DNA of 64,000 nucleotides from Cyanoderma ruficeps (GCA_008694505.1 VZDJ01000100.1:248001-312000), one strand, 5' to 3'; numbered from the stretch's first letter, positions 1-48,312 are shown. The notes: generated by a model from the sequence alone, not told the origin. Numbers and translations: made by a program.

Positions 1-865
1 AGATAAGGGATTGAATGCAAACTCTGCAAATTTGCTGAGGGTGCACTGAGCTGAGTGGTGTGATGACACCCCTGAGGGATGGGATGTCATCCAGAGGAAA
101 CTGGACAAGTTTGAAGAGTGAGCCCATGGCTCACCTCGTGCGTTTCAACAATGCCAAGTGCAAGGTGTTGTGGGACAATCCCCATTATGAATATAGGATG
201 AAGGCATCAGACACATCCCTATGGAGAAAGACTTGGATATGGTGGATGAAAAGTTGGACAAAAGCTGACAATGTGTGCCTGAAATGCAGAAGGTCAATTG
301 TGTCCTGGAATGCGTCAAAAGAAACGTGTCCAAAAGTCATGGGAGGTGATTCTCCCGCCCAGAGGTCTCCTCTCCGCTTCGAGTACGACATCCAACTCTG
401 CAGTCTTCAACACAGGAAGGACATAGACCAGCTCTGGAGCAATGCTAGAGGAGTGTCACAAAAATGATCAAAATGCTGGAACTCCTCTTCTAGAGGAAAA
501 GGTGGAGAGAGTTGGGTTTGCTCAGTCTGGAGAAGAGAAGGCTTCAGTGACGTGTTTTTATAGTCTTTCTTAATTTTTTGGCAGAACCTGTTGCAATAAG
601 ATGAGAGACTAAACGGCTTTAAACTAGGGGTTGATTTAGATGAGCTGTAAGGAAAAAGTTTTTTACAAACGATGTTTAAACACTGGAACGGGTTTTTCAT
701 AGACAGGTAGTAAATGCCCCATGCTGTACACATTGAAGGTCAGCTATGATGAGGCTCTGAGCTACCTGACCTAGTTGAAGATGTATCTGATCATTGCAGG
801 GGAGTTGAACTAGCTGACCTTTAAGGGTCCCTTCTATCCAAAACTGTTCTATGACTCTGTGATCT
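1..865 (+). mobile_element. CR1 LINE, 3' part, cut by window edge
   Basis: This is a decayed copy of the avian LINE CR1 in sense orientation. The text around 100-350 follows the C-terminal part of CR1 ORF2 (goose-step of 'tggacaagtttgaagagtg', 'gtttcaacaatgccaagtg', 'gtggatgaaaagttggaca'). The copy then runs through the 3' UTR to the typical CR1 tail near 840-865 (ttctatgactctgtgatct). An open frame of 135 codons at 60-467 is a chance survivor of the ORF2/3' UTR region and is not a host gene. The 5' part lies outside the window. It sits inside, or just before, the HSD17B4 intron upstream of the first visible exon. Confidence 0.85.
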
Positions 866-2342
866 CCTTAGTGTTCAGCCAGACACTAGCCAGCTCACCA
901 ATTTTATAGTCCACTTATAAAATACGTTCTGGAAGAAAGACTTCTTGAAAAGGAGATTGTAGCATTCTGCACCATTATTAATTTACAGGTTACCTTTATA
1001 CTGTTGGTCTTAATTATGACAAATTATTTTGTCAAAAATTAATGTTAATCTTTAGGTCTCACCATTAAAAGTGATCTTTATATTCCTGCATGTAAGTAGT
1101 TTGTGGCTATGCTAAGTTGAGGAAACATTGAGGTTTGCTTGGAGGTCAAACCTGTATTCTCCTGTGAAGATTTTGAAGCAATGTGAAACCTTCCTTTGGT
1201 TCATGCAGGAAAAGTAGAAAACAGTCTGTTACTTCTCCTAATAGCTCTGTATTGCTTTTCTTTAATTCATTTAATGAATGAACAAAGGGTTAAAAAAGAT
1301 TACCTTTTAAAAGGTTCTTGTAAAATACAAATCTTGTTTTGCATGTTTTCGCATTATGAAATGTCATAACCTCATGTCATATTATGACAGAGCTTCTGTC
1401 CAAAGAGGAAGCTTGTCTTTGACAGAAGAGGTGACGACATATGTTTGTTTCTTAGACATTCCTTTTCTTCACAAAATTCAAGCCACAAACGTTACAATGA
1501 TTCTGGGAGTGAGACGGTTAAGCAAGAGATAGTTTAGGAAAACAGGATTCTGCAAGAGGGCATTCAGTTACCTTGCAGGGTGGTCAGGGCAGTGCTGTGT
1601 GATAGAGTAACACTGTGTTAATGCAAGCAGCAATGCAAGTCAGTATGGGCACAGGGGTTTTGAAGTGGAGGGAGGCGCTCTGGGTTAAGGTGGTTAGGTA
1701 ATGATTTTGCACTCCTTTGATTTAAACACATTTTTATTTTTTCTGTGCAAGATTCTCATCACCTTTTATTTGATTCTTTATAATGTTTAATAATGGTTTT
1801 AGCCCTATTAAGCTTCGAGGACCAAGCTGTTCTTGGTGGCCTTTTTTTACCATAGCTGAGTTCAGCCATGCATCATCTCATTTATTATTTCATTGTTCAG
1901 ACTTATTTGGTTTTCTATCTATCTGTCTGATTCAGGAAAGCAGGTTACAGTCAGGAGGTTAGACCTGTGACTTGTATTGCAAATAATTTTCATCATAAGA
2001 AAATCAGTAGTAATTTTCAGATATTTGCCTCTCAGACAGTTGAAACATACAGGGCTCATTATCTTCTCCTTAACACATTGAGATAGGTGTCAAGGTGGAC
2101 TGGTGAGTGCAAAACTGATGGAACCTGTGTAGCAATCACTTTTCCTCTACTTTTGTGTGGACGCTTGTAAAATGCAGAACCGTGCTCAATTTGCAGATGT
2201 ATATTTACTATGTTTAAAAGTGAACTGAGAAATACCAGGCTGTGTCTCATTTGCTGACTGATGTGTGTGTTGTGTGTCTGTAACTGGAGTGTGTCACGTA
2301 TGGTTATCTAAAAGTGAGGTTTTTTTCGATTTCTTTCTCTAG
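866..2342 (+). other. HSD17B4 intron (3' part of the intron before the first visible exon)
   Basis: AT-rich unique sequence with no open frame of note. It ends in a polypyrimidine tract and acceptor (tttctttctctag) at 2342. I see no repeat beyond a short TG-rich run near 2260-2280. Confidence 0.7.
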
Positions 2343-37090
<34,748 letters not shown>

Positions 37091-37360
37091 ACCTGCTTGA
37101 TGATCTACCATAGGAGGGAAGAACTGTAGAAGATAGAAATTCAATTAGTTCAGAACCAATGATTTGCAGGCTAGTTAACATCAATGTACTGATTCATTAT
37201 ACTGCTAATACACAAGCTGATTTAATTGCTGTAGACAGGAGTTACGAAATGTACGTAACTATTACTATTGTTCCTTTTTAGTTTCTCAGCAATGATAGAG
37301 AATCATACTTTTCTGATTGCACATCTTTATCTAAATAAAATGTATTTAGTTCTTACAAAG
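37091..37360 (+). other. HSD17B4: HSD17B4 3' UTR
   Basis: AT-rich sequence after the stop codon up to about 20 bases past the first canonical poly(A) signal. The exact cleavage site cannot be read from the sequence. Confidence 0.7.
37334..37339 (+). promoter_or_regulatory. HSD17B4: Poly(A) signal AATAAA of HSD17B4
   Basis: First AATAAA after the stop codon (244 bases downstream), followed by a T-rich stretch. An ATTAAA follows at about 37394 and could serve as an alternative. Confidence 0.75.
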
Positions 37361-40300
37361 AAGCATATATTTCTATGTTAATTCTGAAGAAAATTAAACC
37401 AATAGACTTCTTTAATATCTCCTTCTATGTGTCTGTCAGTCTTCATGTTGCCTTAGATAGATTTAGCTTCGATGAGTCTATCTGGTTTATTATTAAAACT
37501 AATGGGTTTTGTCTCAAGCTCTTATAGTTCTATCAAAATAACTGGAAGATGGAAGTAAATTCCATTTATTTACATCTTGTCATTATGTGGGTTTTTTTCT
37601 GCACCAGAAAACACTCTCAGAACTTTGGAACTCATATTGATTAGCCATTTTCATATATTACTCTTGTAAATCACTTTGAGGGTGGTTAATGTTAATTCTT
37701 TAGTGGAAACTTTTTTATGTGAGAGGCAATAACACTGCACCAAAGGCTGTCACTAGAGCAAAACTGTTCTTCATGTGGATTCATTCTCATAACGACTGTC
37801 ATCATGGCAGCAGGGAAAGATGGAAGTGAATTCCTCATTTTGAACCTATGGCCAGAACTGAGTTAGCAGCTGTAGCCGTATGTTTTCCTAGAGAAAGTAT
37901 GTTCTTAATCACTGATAATCATATGAACACCTGGAAATTTGAGTTCATCAAACTGACCAACATTCTGTGTGCTCAGTTATCTTTTTTTCACCTTCAGACA
38001 TGTTCTGTGTTGTTACTTTTTGGAGATGGAAGAATTCAGGCCATCTGAGGCTTTTCTTCTTGATCAGAGGGGGCCTTATTTTAGAAGATGAATTTTTTAA
38101 TTCTTTGGGGGTTTTTTGTCCCAAAACTGGAAGGTACTTCCATTCTCTGATTTTTTGAGCAGACTATAGCCATTGAAAAACCTTGTGGGGCTGCAGATGA
38201 GCTTGACAGTTTGAGAATAAACTGTACATGTTCTAATACTAAGTCATATTGTCAACAGATTTATATCCTCACAGCTGTACTACCAGCCATGCTTTGGTTC
38301 AGGCAGAGAAACATGAATCTTAAGTATGTCAACAAGTATTGCATGTAAACCATGTCATGAATAGATGGGAAACAGGACAAGTCAGAATTCTGCTGTCTTA
38401 AAGAGGCCATAAAGTAGCAATTATTGAAGAAATTCCTTTTACTACTTACCATTTACTTTTTTCACAGCAGTAATTTTCATTTATAATAGGACTTAATAAT
38501 TGCCTGCACTGCCCAGCTTCTATTTATCAGGCAGGTTTTTGTCAAATAGGTAAAGGTATCTTTATTAGTTTCTCTCAAGAAATTGTATGAGAAAGAGAGA
38601 TTGATTCCAACTTTTTAATTTTATGCGTGTACCTGGTACACCAAAACCCCATTTTTTTACATACATCTTTCCTGCCTATAAATCTATATATACTGCCATC
38701 AAAATATGTGTATTAAGAAGAAGGAACTGTGAGTAACTAACTGTGAGACTAGGAAAGGATTTACCAATACATCCATATAAAAATATGGTATTTGTTGTAA
38801 GTTATGTGCTTTTGATAATTCACAACAGGTGGGGTTTTTTTTCTCAAGCCCATAAATATCCTGAAATCTGAAAGTACTGCTTCACACCGAGGGAACAGAG
38901 TGCTAGTAAGCTTTTTTCTTTCCTCTATTTAAGTGAGAAGTAGAAGTGTTCAGGCAGGGGAAATTTGTAATATTGAAATCTGTTGTGATTTAACAGGTTG
39001 GAGGTTACTAAAGAACATAATTTTACTAAATGTTTTGGTATATGTTGATTGAGTATGAAAGAATAACCCATTTATAGCTACTCTTGTGTTTTCTACCCTG
39101 CACACTTTCATCTGGACACAAATTTTTTACTCTGGCTTCAGCTTTCTCTCACACAGTGCATTGGTCATAGATGTTAACTTTGAGTGGAACAGAAAGTCCT
39201 GTTCTTCCTTTTGCTGCCCATACCCCAGCTACCTGAGCACACCTCTCAGTATTGTGATAGACTCTTTTCTAGGAGTATAACTCAGGTGTTTAATTCTTTC
39301 ATTTGTTTTTTGGCCTCCATAGCTGCTATTGATTATTTTGGCATGGTGATTTTATTTCTAGTCCAGTGTATTTACCCTAAGAATGCTCTAGTTAGCTGAT
39401 GCTAGTTAGTAACTTGACCTGCTTACTGTTGAAAGTAAGGTCAATTTGCTGTGTTGAATATGTATATGATGTGGCTTGGAGGTTCTGGCTTTTGTTTTCT
39501 TCCTAGTACTTGGAAACCTTCTGTTCGTGGTTGCTAGCTTTCAGGAGTAATATTCTCAAGAAAAAGTAGTAAACTCAGTATTTTTACGAGAATCCATGGA
39601 CAAGAATGTTATCCAGTTTGGAAGGTGGTTGTTCGAGTGTGAATGATTCTCATCTGCTTTCATCTAGAACAGTCTTCCTCTTTCAGGGTATTGTGTTTCA
39701 AACCCATCCGTGTTTCTTTTGCCTGGAGTGGTTTTGGAGACCTTTCTTGTCATATGCCTGCAACAATACCTGTGTAATGGCAGATCCTAAAGACATGCAA
39801 CAACAAAACATTCTTTTCTTTCAAAGAAGCAGGGTAGCTGCTTCTTTGAATATTCTTTCTTTGCCTTGGATTGCAAAGTCACACTTGTTTACCAAGCAGC
39901 TCAGATGACTCTTCAGTGATACTGCAAAATTTAGTAGAAAATAAGGAGGCTTTTGCAACCTTTTTAGCAGTAAGATTCTTAGCAGTGCATATAATTTCTT
40001 TAATGCAGAGTGAGTAGAAGATTGTCTGCCCTTAATTGCCATATGTGCCTTACAGTGTTTTGATTGATAGTGTGAAAAAGGTGATGTCTGGACATGAATG
40101 TAAAGTCTGGACATCAGGTTTCATGACACTGAGATAAGAATTCGGTTGTTCATCTTTCTGGAATAACTGAGTAACTGCTACACATGGCACAGTATCATTT
40201 TATTTCTCTTTTTCCTTCTCCTCACATTCATTACAGTCTTGCTGCTGGCTTGCAATTCTCCAAAAAGTAAATTGTGGTTTCACTGGCATATGTGCTCTTG

Positions 40301-41785
40301 AGTCATTTATGGGTTTTCTAATCAAAGGAGGAGAGCAGTAATAACAGATGGGGAAAGTTTATGCTTTCGAGTCAGTGGAATTGTTCTTAATTAGTTTGTT
40401 TCAGAGGAGTTCAATACACCTTCCAGCTATCATCAATAATTACAGTTAACAACTCTTTAAAAGTTGACAAGAGCGTTCATAGTCAGAGGATATTAAAATG
40501 AGTAAAAGTGGGGAGGAGCAGAGGCGTGCGAGAGTGGTAAACTTGAGCAACTTCAGACAGAACAACTTGGATGGTATCTCCTCTAAGGCTTAGTCCCAGC
40601 CCTTGAGGAGCTCACTCCTAATGGTTATATGTATTCTAGTTCATTGGGCAGCATTCCCTGTAAAATGTTTTTCATCGCTCAGGAGTTACTTTGTTAAATT
40701 AAAAAGCTTTATGAAACAGAAGGATTAATATATAATAATATATGATATAATAAAGTATTATAAGTTGAATAAAGTGGCATTTTTTAATAGTTTGGTATAC
40801 TTTTTTTTTAAAAAAAGGGCTAGTATAATGCAGTATACCTCAACAGAGGCTAATTGCTGAGGTTACGTCTTCTATTTCCCTCCACAACCCTTGGGGGCAG
40901 AGCAGCATTCATCACATTAGAAGGTGATGACTTTGTTTTTATATAACACAGCCTCCTTCTAGCATGAACAAAGATCTGTGTAAAGAAAGGATAAGTTTCA
41001 GTGCAATGTTTTCTTTCTGATCATAACCTTTGAAAGGGCAAAGGGAGAAAAGGAAATATTAATGTCTCTACATTCCTGCAATTTTTTTTTATTCTCCTTC
41101 AATTGGTGCAGATATCTTCCTGCTCACATGAGAATGAGCTCTCCACAATTCATCTGCAGTAATAAATTTTGTCCTTTAGCCTGTTGGCAGTTTCTCCAGC
41201 AGACTGACCTAAAAAGCATCAGACATCGGCAAATATGAAGTCAATTAGGAAAAATAAGTAGACTATGAATGTGGTGTCATTTATATGACTTCAATACTGC
41301 CTTCATGATACAATTCCAATGTTTCATCTCCAAAAATCGGTTCACTGAACTGGCGTGACGGGACATTAGATGAGTGGGTAGGCTGTGCTCTGTAAGAGGT
41401 GCATCTGTTTGTGTCTCTCAGTAACTACTATCAAAGTTCCCATTGTCTGCTGACCTAAATCACATATTGAAAGGTCACTGTGTCTCAAAGATAGAATCAA
41501 GCAAGGTATAATAATATGTGAAATTGTCTGAATTATATGGTGTAATGGTGTGTGCATCTTTCTAAGGGCCATTTTAGAACACTTAATATCCTTGTATTTC
41601 CTGACGTTACATTTGCCCTGATAATGTCAAGTGCCTTTTTTCCACTGGAATCAAAAATGTTCATCACATAAACTGAAAGAACAATTGAGAATATCCACAT
41701 TTAAATAAATATATAATTTAGGTTAAGATTAAATGTTTCTGAATTTCCAATTATAGAAGCATATAATCTCATGTTATAAATATGG
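37361..41785. other. Intergenic unique sequence
   Basis: AT-rich, no exon or transposon recognised. Open frames (for example 39606-39908 on + and 39821-40114 on -) overlap on opposite strands and resemble no family. The stretch at about 40840-41340 has mixed composition with motifs such as cctttgaa and caattgg and could be a conserved non-coding element (see findings). Confidence 0.6.
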
Positions 41786-42413
41786 TGACTCGGATCTCTT
41801 AATCAAAATCAGAGCTTTATTTTCCACGAATTAAATTGATTATATAGAGATCGTAAATACAAAATAAGCAAAATAATATAACAAAAAACAGCCAAATTAC
41901 AATGGAACCAGCAAGGATTCCCGCCACAGCAGAGTTTAAGTCCGATTGAGACTGGGAGGCAGATATCAGACCAGCCCACGCTGAGTCCACGATCATCTGC
42001 TCCGACATGCCGTTCCCGGGGTCCCATCTTTATACAGTTGATTTTTCCCCGGGCCAGGCTTTTCCTCGGAGATGGCCCTCCTATTCAATCTCCGCCGAAT
42101 CTGAATAGAGTTTCTGGGATTAGCTCAACCCGCTTTCAATTGTAGAGAAGGTCTCCGTCTCCATCCCCAGACGACCCTTTGTGGATTCCAGGGTCTCCTC
42201 CTGTATAGGAGTAGTTTTGGTCGTCTGGGACAGAGGATGAACATGTCCCCCTGGACAATGTGATGTGGATTCGGTGGCTGAAAGCTGAGGGGGTTGAGTC
42301 TGCTCGGCCTTTTCACTTGTTGATGGAGTCGTGCATTCCTCGCGTATCTTCTCCAGTGTCTCTTCCGTGGTTGCTGGCAGCTGCGGGATTTAATTTCTCA
42401 CCCCCCCAAATCA
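41786..42413 (-). mobile_element. Endogenous retrovirus solo LTR (compact, minus strand)
   Basis: About 630 bp, clearly more GC-rich than its surroundings. Read on the minus strand it has a TATAAA box at 42034-42029 in a GC-rich core promoter and an AATAAA at 41821-41816 about 210 bases further on, followed by a U5 of about 30 bases. It begins TGATTTGGGG and ends GAGTCA, giving TGA...TCA termini. Candidate 6-bp target duplications are ATATGG (41780-41785) and ATATGT (42414-42419), with one mismatch. The order U3-TATA-R-AATAAA-U5 argues for an LTR. Class is uncertain; a 6-bp duplication would fit a betaretrovirus-like element. No internal retroviral genes flank it. Confidence 0.65.
41817..42008 (-). 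other. Open frame with one predicted membrane segment, inside the LTR
   Basis: A 63-codon frame beginning MSEQMIVD. It carries a strongly hydrophobic stretch (about residues 27-58, including AGILAGSIVIWLFFVILF) and ends just before the poly(A) signal. It starts within a few bases of the expected transcription start of the LTR (about 30 bases after the TATA box). It may be chance, since T-rich R/U5 sequence reads as hydrophobic residues. No family recognised. Confidence 0.25.
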
Positions 42414-45400
42414 ATATGTACTACATTTTTATAACATCTCATAAAAGAGTTTTAAAAAAAATTCAGCAAGTTGATGTACTGAATTTGTAATTTCTTTTTA
42501 ACCAGCACTTTGTCTTTCCCTTTCCCTGTACTCCTTTGCCACTTCTTTTGTGAAGGCATGTCAGAACAAGCATGAAGATAGGTTAATGTGGCAGTCAGTA
42601 GTTTGTGAAGACTTGGATTTGGAATGGGAAAGAAGAGTCCGTTGTGGTAACCTAGATTTCATCTGGATCTCACTCAATGTTGAGTCATGACAGGTGAAGC
42701 TGCCATAAAAGTGTTACAGTTATGGTTCCAGCACTGTGAACTAAGTAAAAAAATGGAATAAGTAGATGTAAATTTGTGTTCCTAAGTTTGTGTTTCTAAC
42801 CACAGCCCACACAAAAAAGACTGTTACCATGAATGTTAAAAAACAATTGTAGTAAGTTGCTGCTGTTTCATTGCATTCTCTAACCAAATAGTCTCCTGTT
42901 CCTGCACATTTACAAGAAAAAGAAAAGAACATATCATACTGGAGTTGAAAAGTCTACAATCTGGTTAGTGTTTCCAACATTATTAGGACAGCAAGTACAA
43001 ATAGAAAATAGAAATTGAGTTGCTGTCTCTTTCAATCAATGTGTCTATGTTAGATTTCAAAGCACTATACATGTATTTTTCTCTTGCGTTTCTCTTTGTG
43101 TGCTGTTCTTTACTTATAGTCTCTCCATTGAGATGAAGTGCATGAGGCTTGTGAAGCTGCCTGACCTCTCTTGGAGCTGCCTGACCCTTCTGTTTCCAGC
43201 TCCCCAGCGTCTGCTTCTCTTCTGGCCAGAGCTGGTCTGTGCTCTGCTCAGTTCAGCCCTCTGCTGCCTGAATCTCAGCCTAATTTTCATGAACAATGGG
43301 ATATCTGCTGTAACCTTATCTGAGTTCATAATAGCTCTAGTGCTGAGGGCATTGTAATCCTGTTCAAAAATGATGATAAAAGGTAGCAGAGATTCTGACT
43401 GAATGTAATATGTGTGGGTTTTTAGGTGTTTCTTTTTTCATGAAAACAAAATGAGTCCACCTGAGGACTGTAACAGGGAAAATACAACTTTTGTAGCTCA
43501 AAACATACTTTAAATAAGTTTCTGATTATTTTTTCAGTCTGTTTTTTACATATGTGAAAAGGACAACAAGCAAAACTATAAGCGTAGAAAAGAAGAAGGA
43601 AAAACAAACAAAACCACTTGTCATTTTTCTTTTTCTGAATTAAAAAAGAAGAGTTTTAAATGGGGCAATGTGTTCCATGTGTGGTCAGTGATGCACAACA
43701 CTGAATCAGATGGCTTAAGCCAATGCCCAGAAGTCATCTGTCTGAGGCTGCCAATGGTCAACACTGACTAAGGTCCAGCTTCACTTTACAAAGTACTTCT
43801 GATAGCTGATCTTACTCTATCTGGAGAAAAACAAAACATTTAAGGACTTGTGATCATTTAAAGTTAGTGTGGGATTTTGGGGGATTTTGTTCTGTTCTCA
43901 AAAAGGATATGTTTATCTGCATGCCTTTGCAAGTTCAAGTATGATTAATTCCAGGCCACTTAATGAGCCTGCAGTTTCAGTACTTTTCATTGTCAGAATC
44001 TGAAGCCAGGGTTGTTTATTATCAAAATAGCTTATTTTGTAAGGAGATACCAATTTACAGTCAGAATGGCATGCTTTTATATAATTTTACAGTATTCCAA
44101 AAAGAGCTGCTGAAACCACTCATCAGAGGTCAAGCGCTCAGTTAATCAAATCCCTGCTTGATGGTGTGAGATCATGTGAGGACCTCTTGCTATTTCCTAG
44201 CAGGACTATGATTAGTGAAGGAATTTTCATTTATTTATGACAATTTCTGTAACCATAGAAGTCTGTCTTACAAAGGTAGACTTTGGGAGTCAGCAGCACA
44301 CAGCATAGCTTTCTAGTGAACGTCTAGGACACCTAAGGAAATTTTTTTTCACAGTGATTTAGACACCTGGGGCTGTAATGTATCTTCATAGCTCTTCATG
44401 TAACAGCTCTCCTATAATAGCCTTCGACTCACACAATTGTAATGCAATATATGTGTGTTTCAGCTCTAAGCTGCAATAGTAAATGTGTTGCTACAGCCAG
44501 TTAGACAATAATTTTTGTTAAGTACCTTCTCAATTTCAGAAGTCTGTCAGAAGCTTTCATGGTTTCTGAAATTTTGTAGCTAGTGTAAAAATTACATAAA
44601 ACATTGTTTTTGGGGATGATAAAACACTATTTTAGGCAGATGAAAATGGAGACATTTAACCCATACTAAGCTAACAGTACTCCCACACAGTTTACTCTTT
44701 CCCCCTCAGAAGAGACCAAAAATGAAAGCCACTGTGGAGCCCTGGGTTTTGAAATCCTTCTAGGTGGTAGATGCAAAGCCTGCTTTACATGCAAATTTAG
44801 CCATCATGAAAACATTCTGTCTGTAACCATCTTTACTATGCTCTCTACTCCAAGAGGTTTAACATGTATATTTTATGGAGAACTCAGTCACTGTGTTGCT
44901 AGGTGATTGACAAGACAACCGAAAGACATGCTGCATTATGTTATATTAACTTATTTTTAAGTAATTCCTGAAAGAACCAGTCTGTACTTTGATGGTGTAG
45001 TCACAGATTTGATTACCTTAGAGTTGTTGTATGAAGCGCAACTAAAAGGAGACAACAAAATATCCTGAATTCTAATGAATTTGCACAGGTCTGATAATGG
45101 ACTGAAGAAAATTTTGTATTCAAACCACCTGTGGAGGTCTGTTACCAGAGAAGATCTTGGGCAGACTACTTTTGACATCTTCTGATACTTCTTACCTGCA
45201 GTTTTAGCATTTAAGTGCATTTTAAGGGTTATTTTGGTGCAAGGCAAATGTTGTGGCAAGTAACTGAAGTCATCACGGCACTGCAAACCACTTTGAGAAA
45301 TGTCAGTATAAAACTTCTCAGGTGACAGTTCTGCAAGTATCATTTAATGAAATTCTGCTGACACAAAGATGGGCATGGATGCTATTAAGTAATTAGTAAG

Positions 45401-47945
45401 CTCGGTGCTGTATATAATCATTAGTTTGCTCATCAAAAACACACTGTATTATCACTCTTTAACTCCAAGCAACGATGCACCTGTACACAATCTACTTTTA
45501 TGGCTTTTTTGGTGGTCATAAAAGAATATGCAAATGTATACATTTTGAAATTCTGGTTTGTTTAACAGGCATTGCTATGTAGATTGGAATTAATTAAAAT
45601 ATACATGAACTTTGTGTGTACCCTGCATGTTGAAACTGCCAATTCCTTCCTTGATGCTTGAAGTGATATTCAAATATATATAGAGTCCTGATAATCTCAG
45701 ATGGCAATCTCGAGGCTGCCAGTTAAATCCCATTCTGATTCATCTGTTCAGCAATCTGGGAGCTCATCTGGGCATTCAAGGCATGGCGAAGGAGCTGGAG
45801 AGAAGGAGGCTAGGCAAATGGAGCCAAAATTTTAGTTATTTCAGGCACACATCTATTGTCTGCATGAAATTAAGTCCTTCTGCTATGTGCCTCTCACAGC
45901 CTCATCATGTGAAAGCATCAAATACATTGCTTAAAATTTTGAGACCCATGGGGTAAAATCCACCATAAAGGTAGACACAGTTCTTTCATCTGAACACACA
46001 GTTCAGTGTTGCCTTCTGTGTAACCACTTCTTAAAAATTAAATGATGAGGGAAAATGTTTCTTTTCCAGAAATTGTGTTTGTGTCTTGTGCAATTGGAAT
46101 ATCAGTATTGCTTCCATGGTATTCTTCGTGGCTAAAAATGAAAGCAATGTTCTGATAAAAACACAGCAACAGGCACAATGCTACCTGGTGTTACCTGTCA
46201 AAAACCCGTGAAGGCAATGTTCCAAAAATGAGTGAAAAGCCAGAAACTCTAGGTGGCCTGTCTAATTAGTGCAGCAAGTGGTTAAGCACAGTAGGATTGG
46301 TCAGCAGTATAAATCATTAATAGAGCTGGAGTGTTTTAGCAATATTATTTAGCTGCTGGGATAATTGAAGTTTTAAAGGGTCATCAAATCTTGTGTTTCT
46401 CTTCGTACTCTATTATGAGCATAATTGCTTTCATTGATTGCTAGTATTGTTACAAAGTAAGAGTGGAGGGATGCTAATCAATCGTTGTACAGAACCAGAA
46501 AAAGAGGCTCTGAGAAGAAGTTCCTTGGAATTTTTTGTTTAATTAAAAATCCAGCCAGACAGAAAGAACTCATGAGCTATGGGATGCTTTTTACAAATTT
46601 GTAGGTGACAATACAGTCAAATAGAAAGCTTTCCTTGAGGGGCTCAAACATTAATGCTTTCCTCCACTATATCTCTGTGTGATTAGGCTAAATTTCATTT
46701 TCATTCATACACAGCAAGATAAAAATTTAAAAACGTTCCAGATGCATAAGTCTTAATTTGAAGTAATTACAGTATTATTTTTCTGGGTCAAAGTTACTAG
46801 TGGTTAAAACATTTATTTTGTATCCCTAATTTTCTGATTATCTGGTTTCAGGTGCTCTTAAAAAAAAGGAGTGATGTCTAGGAATTTTTTTTAATTAGAG
46901 CTTTTTAAAAAGCTTTTCCATGGGGATTCAGGTGTTGGTCTGGTAACTAATACTTTCCTTGGGCAGTGCTTGCCTGTGTTTATATTCCTGCTGGTATCAT
47001 TTACATAGTCCCCATTTTCTCATTTTTTAAACTCATCAGAGTAAGGGAAAAATTTGGTACATGGAAGCTGCCTCACTTGCTCATGGCCATGTAACAGAGG
47101 AGTAGAGGAGGTTCTTAAACTACATTTCTAAAGTTCTGGTCTACTGTGCAAAGAACTGGGGGTTTGTTTTATCTTTCAGTTTCCCATTTCCCCAGGAGGG
47201 CTATGGTCTAAAGATGCTGAAACCAGAAGTGTGTTAGAATTCCAGTCTTTTTAAGACAAAAGGTATGTAATAAGTTCTATAAAACTGGGTCTAGAACATC
47301 TGAAAATATCAGGAATTCACAGACTGGAGTTTCTTTCTAATAGCACAAAAATAGGTTTTGTTTACAATGCTGTATTTGTTCATTTATTACTCTGATGTTC
47401 TTTGTTGCATCAGTAATAATCTCTTAAATATTTAAAATATTTTCCAAGTATGCTGATGACAGTCCCCTGCATAAATGTCTCTTTAGAGTGACACATAGAT
47501 ACCTGTGACAGAAGAACTAATTTAAAAAAGAATCTTCAGCAGCAGAAGGAGTGAAATGTGAGGGAAAGTTTATGAATCATTAATAATATGAATGCATTAA
47601 ATCTCCTGCAAAAGGTAGAATGAAAATACTCTGTTAGATATAGTGTTTATTTAGCAAGGATGGTACCTACAATGTTGGAAAGACTGATTTGTTAATAATT
47701 CAATAGTGATTTCAGTGATAGATTGACATACAAGAATCTACATGTATTAGTCAGGATGACTGTTTTGTCTGGGTGCTGAAGTGCTGCAGATTTCCTGATG
47801 CATATATAATTCTTGGATTCTCTCTGCTATCATAGATGCCATGTGTGGGCGGTAATAACAATTTTGGTGGTTTCTCACCAAAGCAGCTATTGATTATTAT
47901 TTTCTTCTTCAATTTTACAATTGTTACAATGGTTCACTGAGATGT
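42414..47945. other. Intergenic unique sequence
   Basis: AT-rich, no recognised gene or transposon. A somewhat GC-richer patch at 43125-43290 is open on both strands without a recognisable product. The longest frame outside repeats, 44957-45343 on the minus strand (128 codons), matches nothing that I know and has no coding-like composition. The region 45600-46520 is rich in TAAT/ATTA motifs. Confidence 0.6.
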
Positions 47946-48140
47946 GTACTTGTGTTAGTTTGGGAGAGCGTGAAATGCAGTTGGTGATTTTTTTTGAACT
48001 GATAACTAGAATAGCTAATTGCATGCAGAGATGCATTTCTGGGACACACACACAGCTTTAAAAGTTAGAAGAAGCTTGAGATCTTTTCTTTTTGCTTCTG
48101 CTTTCAAAGGAGGTAAGACAGCCTTGGCTTTGTTTTTTGG

Positions 48141-48177
48141 AGGGGCCCGGGAAGGCCCCGGCCTGCCCCGGGCCCCT
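48141..48177. repeat. GC-rich inverted repeat (hairpin)
   Basis: Perfect 11-bp arms aggggcccggg and cccgggcccct around a 15-base spacer that itself holds AGGCC/GGCCT arms. The whole 37 bp can fold into one long stem. It lies in the first part of the LTR, 135 bases before the assembly gap. Confidence 0.9.
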
Positions 48178-48312
48178 GGGCTTTCACAGAAGGCCTGCCT
48201 GGCTAGGTGATTCCTAGCTGGGAGAGGAGATGATGTGCTCCCATCTCGACTCCGACTTTGATCAGTTTTAGTAGCTGGAAAACACTCTGCTGCTTTTTTT
48301 ATGGGGGGGGGG

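Noticed and set aside
60..467. 135-codon + strand open frame at the left edge
   Set aside because: The DNA follows the CR1 ORF2 / 3' UTR consensus. The frame is a relic, not a host gene.
44957..45343. 128-codon minus-strand frame, the longest outside repeats and gaps
   Set aside because: No recognisable family, no splice-site or neighbour support, and composition like the surrounding AT-rich DNA. Chance is the simplest explanation.
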